Of a stretch of 64,000 bases of DNA, positions 61,678-64,000 are shown piece by piece (the first letter of the stretch is position 1; every line of letters starts with the position of its first letter). The stretch lies in the NCBI RefSeq assembly GCF_014960965.1, contig NZ_CP063169.1, positions 3,195,581 through 3,259,580 of the forward strand, written 5' to 3'. Made by a program: the position numbers and the translations under genes. Origin of the DNA: Ruania alkalisoli (GTDB lineage: Bacteria > Actinomycetota > Actinomycetes > Actinomycetales > Beutenbergiaceae). The notes under the pieces are model-generated. The model was not told where the DNA came from and did no database searches. It saw only the letters and a list, made by a program, of their open reading frames with translations.

Positions 61678-63115
61678 GGAACCACCTCGCAGGAAGCAGT
61701 CCCGGAACTGCGGTCATCAGCACAGCCCCCAGCAACCAGATCGTGCCGATCGCCTCGTCCGTGACGACCACATCACCGCCGGGACGCACATACGCCAGGG
61801 CGATCACCGTGGCAGCTACCGCGACGGCGTGCACGATCACCCCGAGCCGGTCGGCAAAACTCCGGCTCAAGGTACCCGAGGCGACGATCGCCAGAAGAGC
61901 CAGCACCAGGCCAAACGGGGACTCCCATCGGTGGAACGCCGTCGTGGCAGCTGCCATCACCACCCCGAGGACGGCAGTGAAGGCGCGCATCAGCACCGCA
62001 TACCAGGCCGGCACCTCCTCGTCGTGCTCGCCAGGGGCCATCACGGGCGAGGCCTCACCGTTCCCCTCCAGCGGCTCAGCCGCCGCGAGCGCACCGCGCA
62101 ACGCGGTTGTACTGCCCCAACCCGGAGCCACGGTCAGGCCCACGTGGGCCGAGAACGGCTGCAGTACCTCGTTGCTCAGGGCGAACCACCCGAGCGCGCC
62201 ACCCCGCTCGGAGTGCCCGTCGGCGGATTCGCCCTCGATCTCCGCGAGCAACTGGGCGTCCTGGACCTGACTGCGGTGTGCGCGCATCGCTGCCGCGACA
62301 CGATCGGCTACACCAGCGGTGTCCACCACCAGGTCCACCTGCGCATCCGGGCGCACGATGGTCGCCATCTCAGCGTCCGGATCAGCGACCGTCAGCGCCC
62401 GGCCGAGGCTTGTCAGGCGAGGCCGGGACGGCGTCGTGGCCAGCCATGCGGCAGCAGCCCGCGCGGACGACTCCGGCCGCACCACCCAGGCAGCCACGGG
62501 CACACGCCACGGGTCAAGACCAACGCACGGGTCGTCGTCGGCGATCGGTTGGAGTTGTTCCTCGGCGGCCAGTTCGAGACTGTGCCGCATCAGCTCGTGC
62601 ATCCGGATGTGATCGGGATGGCCGTAGCCCCCGCCCGGTTCGTCGGAGAGGACCAGGTGGGGTCGCAGCCGGCGGATGTGCGCAGCCAGCAGGCGAGCGG
62701 CCACCTCGGAATCCTGCGTGGTGAGAGCGTCGCGCCCGGCGGCGGGGTCGGGGATTGCGCGTATGCGGGAGTCGCCGTCCCACTGCATCCCGGAGTCGGT
62801 GTAACGCTCCCGACGGCGTCCGGCCACCCCCGGAAGAGCGTCCAGGAAGGTGTGGCCCGCCACACCCAACGCATCGAGCGCCCCGGCGAGCTCGGCCACG
62901 CGCACCTCGGCCAAGGCAGGGCCGTCACCCTCCAGGTGGGCGATGTCGCCAGGGATCACCTCACCGCGCTCACCCCGGTTGGCGGTGACCACATGCACCT
63001 CGGCCCCGCGAGCGAGCCAGGCGAGGATCCCGCCGCCGGTGAGGGTCTCATCATCGGGATGGGCGAAGCCGGCGAGCACGCGCAGCCGCTCCGGCTCCGG
63101 CGAGAAGGAAGTCAC
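61664..63115 (-). CDS. mshB: Mycothiol deacetylase (MshB/PIG-L family) fused to a C-terminal membrane domain
   Basis: 483 residues from GTG 63115 (GTG 63118 is equally placed); the frame open to 63238 has no family match. The zinc site is AHPDDE near the N-terminus and GGGYGHPDHIRMHEL, and RGERGEVIPGDIAHLEG fits MshB. MshB removes the acetyl group from GlcNAc-inositol in mycothiol synthesis. After about residue 340 an extra domain with hydrophobic segments follows (VLMRAFTAVLGVVMAAATTA, FGLVLALLAIVASGTLS, LGVIVHAVAVAATVIALAYV, IGTIWLLGAVLMTAVPGLLP). That would anchor the enzyme in the membrane. Mca, the amidase relative, is an alternative for the catalytic part. Confidence 0.85.
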   Translation of the reverse strand: MTSFSPEPERLRVLAGFAHPDDETLTGGGILAWLARGAEVHVVTANRGERGEVIPGDIAHLEGDGPALAEVRVAELAGALDALGVAGHTFLDALPGVAGRRRERYTDSGMQWDGDSRIRAIPDPAAGRDALTTQDSEVAARLLAAHIRRLRPHLVLSDEPGGGYGHPDHIRMHELMRHSLELAAEEQLQPIADDDPCVGLDPWRVPVAAWVVRPESSARAAAAWLATTPSRPRLTSLGRALTVADPDAEMATIVRPDAQVDLVVDTAGVADRVAAAMRAHRSQVQDAQLLAEIEGESADGHSERGGALGWFALSNEVLQPFSAHVGLTVAPGWGSTTALRGALAAAEPLEGNGEASPVMAPGEHDEEVPAWYAVLMRAFTAVLGVVMAAATTAFHRWESPFGLVLALLAIVASGTLSRSFADRLGVIVHAVAVAATVIALAYVRPGGDVVVTDEAIGTIWLLGAVLMTAVPGLLPARWFRDGR

Positions 63116-63320
63116 CACCCCATCTTCCCTCAGGACGGGCCGTGCTCCATCGCATGCACCTGACCGCAGCCCGTCCTGCGCTGACTGCACCGACCGGAGC
63201 GACACAGATGCGTCGAACCGCGCAGTGTGGTGCTGCACGAGGTCGCCGTTGTGTCGATGCTTTCACGAGCCGGCCTCAGGACTGCCGGCAGCGGGCGATC
63301 CCAGCTCTCCCCGCCTCCGC

Positions 63321-63369
63321 GGGCCTAATAATCGACCCCTGAGCGGTTCAGGGGTCGAATATTAGGCCC
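63321..63369. terminator. 22-bp hairpin (dispersed hairpin family, copy 5), probable typA terminator
   Basis: The arms 63321-63342 (GGGCCTAATAATCGACCCCT plus GA) and 63348-63369 pair with one mismatch across a five-base loop. It begins 32 bases after the typA stop on the minus strand. Confidence 0.75.
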
Positions 63370-63400
63370 CTGAAGGGGGCTCGGCGCCCGCGGCTGCCGG

Positions 63401-64000
63401 TCAGCCCTTGCGCCGAGCGGCCTTGGTGCGCTCGTGCTGGTCGAGGATGACCTTGCGGATGCGCACCGACTCGGGCGTGACCTCCACGCACTCGTCGTCC
63501 CGGGCGAACTCGAGAGACTCCTCCAGGGTGAGCGTGCGCGGCGGGGTGAGGTTCTCGAACGACTCTGCCGTGGCGGAGCGGATGTTGTTGAGCTTCTTCT
63601 CCTTGGTGATGTTGACGTCCATGTCATCACCACGGGAGTTCTCACCGACGATCTGCCCCTCGTACACCTCGGAGGTGGGCTGGACGAAGAACGAGCCACG
63701 CTCCTGCAGGTTGAGCATCGCGAACGGCGTCGCCGCACCGGCGCGGTCAGCCACCAGCGACCCGGAGGTGCGGAACTCAATCGAACCAGCCCACGGCTCG
63801 TACCCCTCGGAGATCGAGTGCGCGATGCCGGTGCCGCGGGTGTCGGTGAGGAAGCGGGTCCGGAACCCGATCAGCCCACGCGCGGGCACCACGAACTCCA
63901 TTCGGATCCAGCCGGTGCCGTGGTTGGTCATCGTCTCCATGCGGCCCTTGCGGGCAGCCAGCAGCTGGGTGACCGCGCCGAGGTACTCCTCCGGCACATC
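63401..64000 (-). CDS. typA: Translational GTPase TypA/BipA (partial, C-terminal part)
   Basis: About 200 residues are seen; the GTPase domain lies off the right edge. The C-terminal region is characteristic of TypA/BipA: RMETMTNHGTGWIRMEFVVP, RGLIGFRTRFLTDTRGTGI, EFRTSGSLVADRAGAATPFA and RGSFFVQPTSEVYEGQIVGE. The ending TLEESLEFARDDECVEVTPE followed by SVRIRKVIL and a basic tail is the normal terminus. TypA is a ribosome-binding GTPase active in ribosome assembly and stress. A strong hairpin follows the stop. Confidence 0.95.
   Translation of the reverse strand, partial: DVPEEYLGAVTQLLAARKGRMETMTNHGTGWIRMEFVVPARGLIGFRTRFLTDTRGTGIAHSISEGYEPWAGSIEFRTSGSLVADRAGAATPFAMLNLQERGSFFVQPTSEVYEGQIVGENSRGDDMDVNITKEKKLNNIRSATAESFENLTPPRTLTLEESLEFARDDECVEVTPESVRIRKVILDQHERTKAARRKG

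Overview
The window is high-GC DNA read as a chromosomal segment of an actinomycete. A position near the Micrococcales is plausible but is not shown by this sequence. The support is a MshB-type mycothiol deacetylase, an acyl-CoA carboxylase built from separate alpha (AccA3-type), beta (AccD) and epsilon (AccE) subunits, a seven-iron ferredoxin next to dapC, GTG/TTG starts with 4-bp ATGA/GTGA overlaps, and many start codons placed 5-8 bases after a TANNNT -10 box, as expected for leaderless transcripts. No tRNA, rRNA, CRISPR array, transposase or phage gene was seen. Both edges cut a gene: an acyltransferase-3 protein on the left and typA/bipA on the right.

Layout. 1-7.3 kb: acyltransferase, lipoprotein, purK-purE, GtrA, a two-component system and an adenylate cyclase. 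7.4-16.4 kb: a catabolic island with a GntR/FCD regulator, two maleate-isomerase-like proteins, a D-2-hydroxyacid dehydrogenase, an amidase, a DUF3830 protein, a class III aminotransferase and a succinate-semialdehyde-type dehydrogenase. Its two divergent promoter regions share a 15-base CGGATTGTNNACAAT operator-like motif. 16.5-24.4 kb: DJ-1/PfpI protein, birA, an NmrA-like reductase with divergent TetR, accD-accE, a TIM-barrel sugar isomerase and a DUF885 metallopeptidase.

24.7-40.3 kb is the most accessory part. It holds a low-GC orphan secreted protein, then two giant secreted beta-propeller/F5-8-type-C proteins whose last 675 bp are the same except for one silent base. A palindrome-rich intergenic region follows, then a seven-gene operon: LacI regulator, FAD oxidoreductase, lipoprotein binding protein, two permeases, 2-hydroxyacid dehydrogenase and nitrilase-family amidohydrolase. 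The simplest reading is that the two surface proteins bind an extracellular polymer, the ABC importer (which lacks its own ATPase here) takes up a fragment, and the three enzymes oxidise and deamidate it. The substrate is unknown.

40.4-50.6 kb: Maf, tricorn protease, accA3, a Nudix-NYN fusion, dapD, a lysozyme-like membrane protein and a Fic protein. 50.6-54.2 kb: DUF779 protein, aldehyde dehydrogenase and GAF-HTH regulator. 54.4-64 kb: a membrane protein, gltA, fdxA-dapC, a small SH3-like protein, a VanW-family protein with a long acidic tail, flavin reductase, mshB fused to a membrane domain, and typA.

Intergenic regions are rich in long perfect or near-perfect hairpins. At least five share one consensus (GGGGCCGAACTTTCGACCCT-like) and look like a dispersed terminator/repeat family. 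Gaps over 300 bp: 31924-32437 (palindromes, regulator promoter) and 55149-55562 (two copies of the hairpin family). All function calls rest on reading motifs by eye; no database search was possible.
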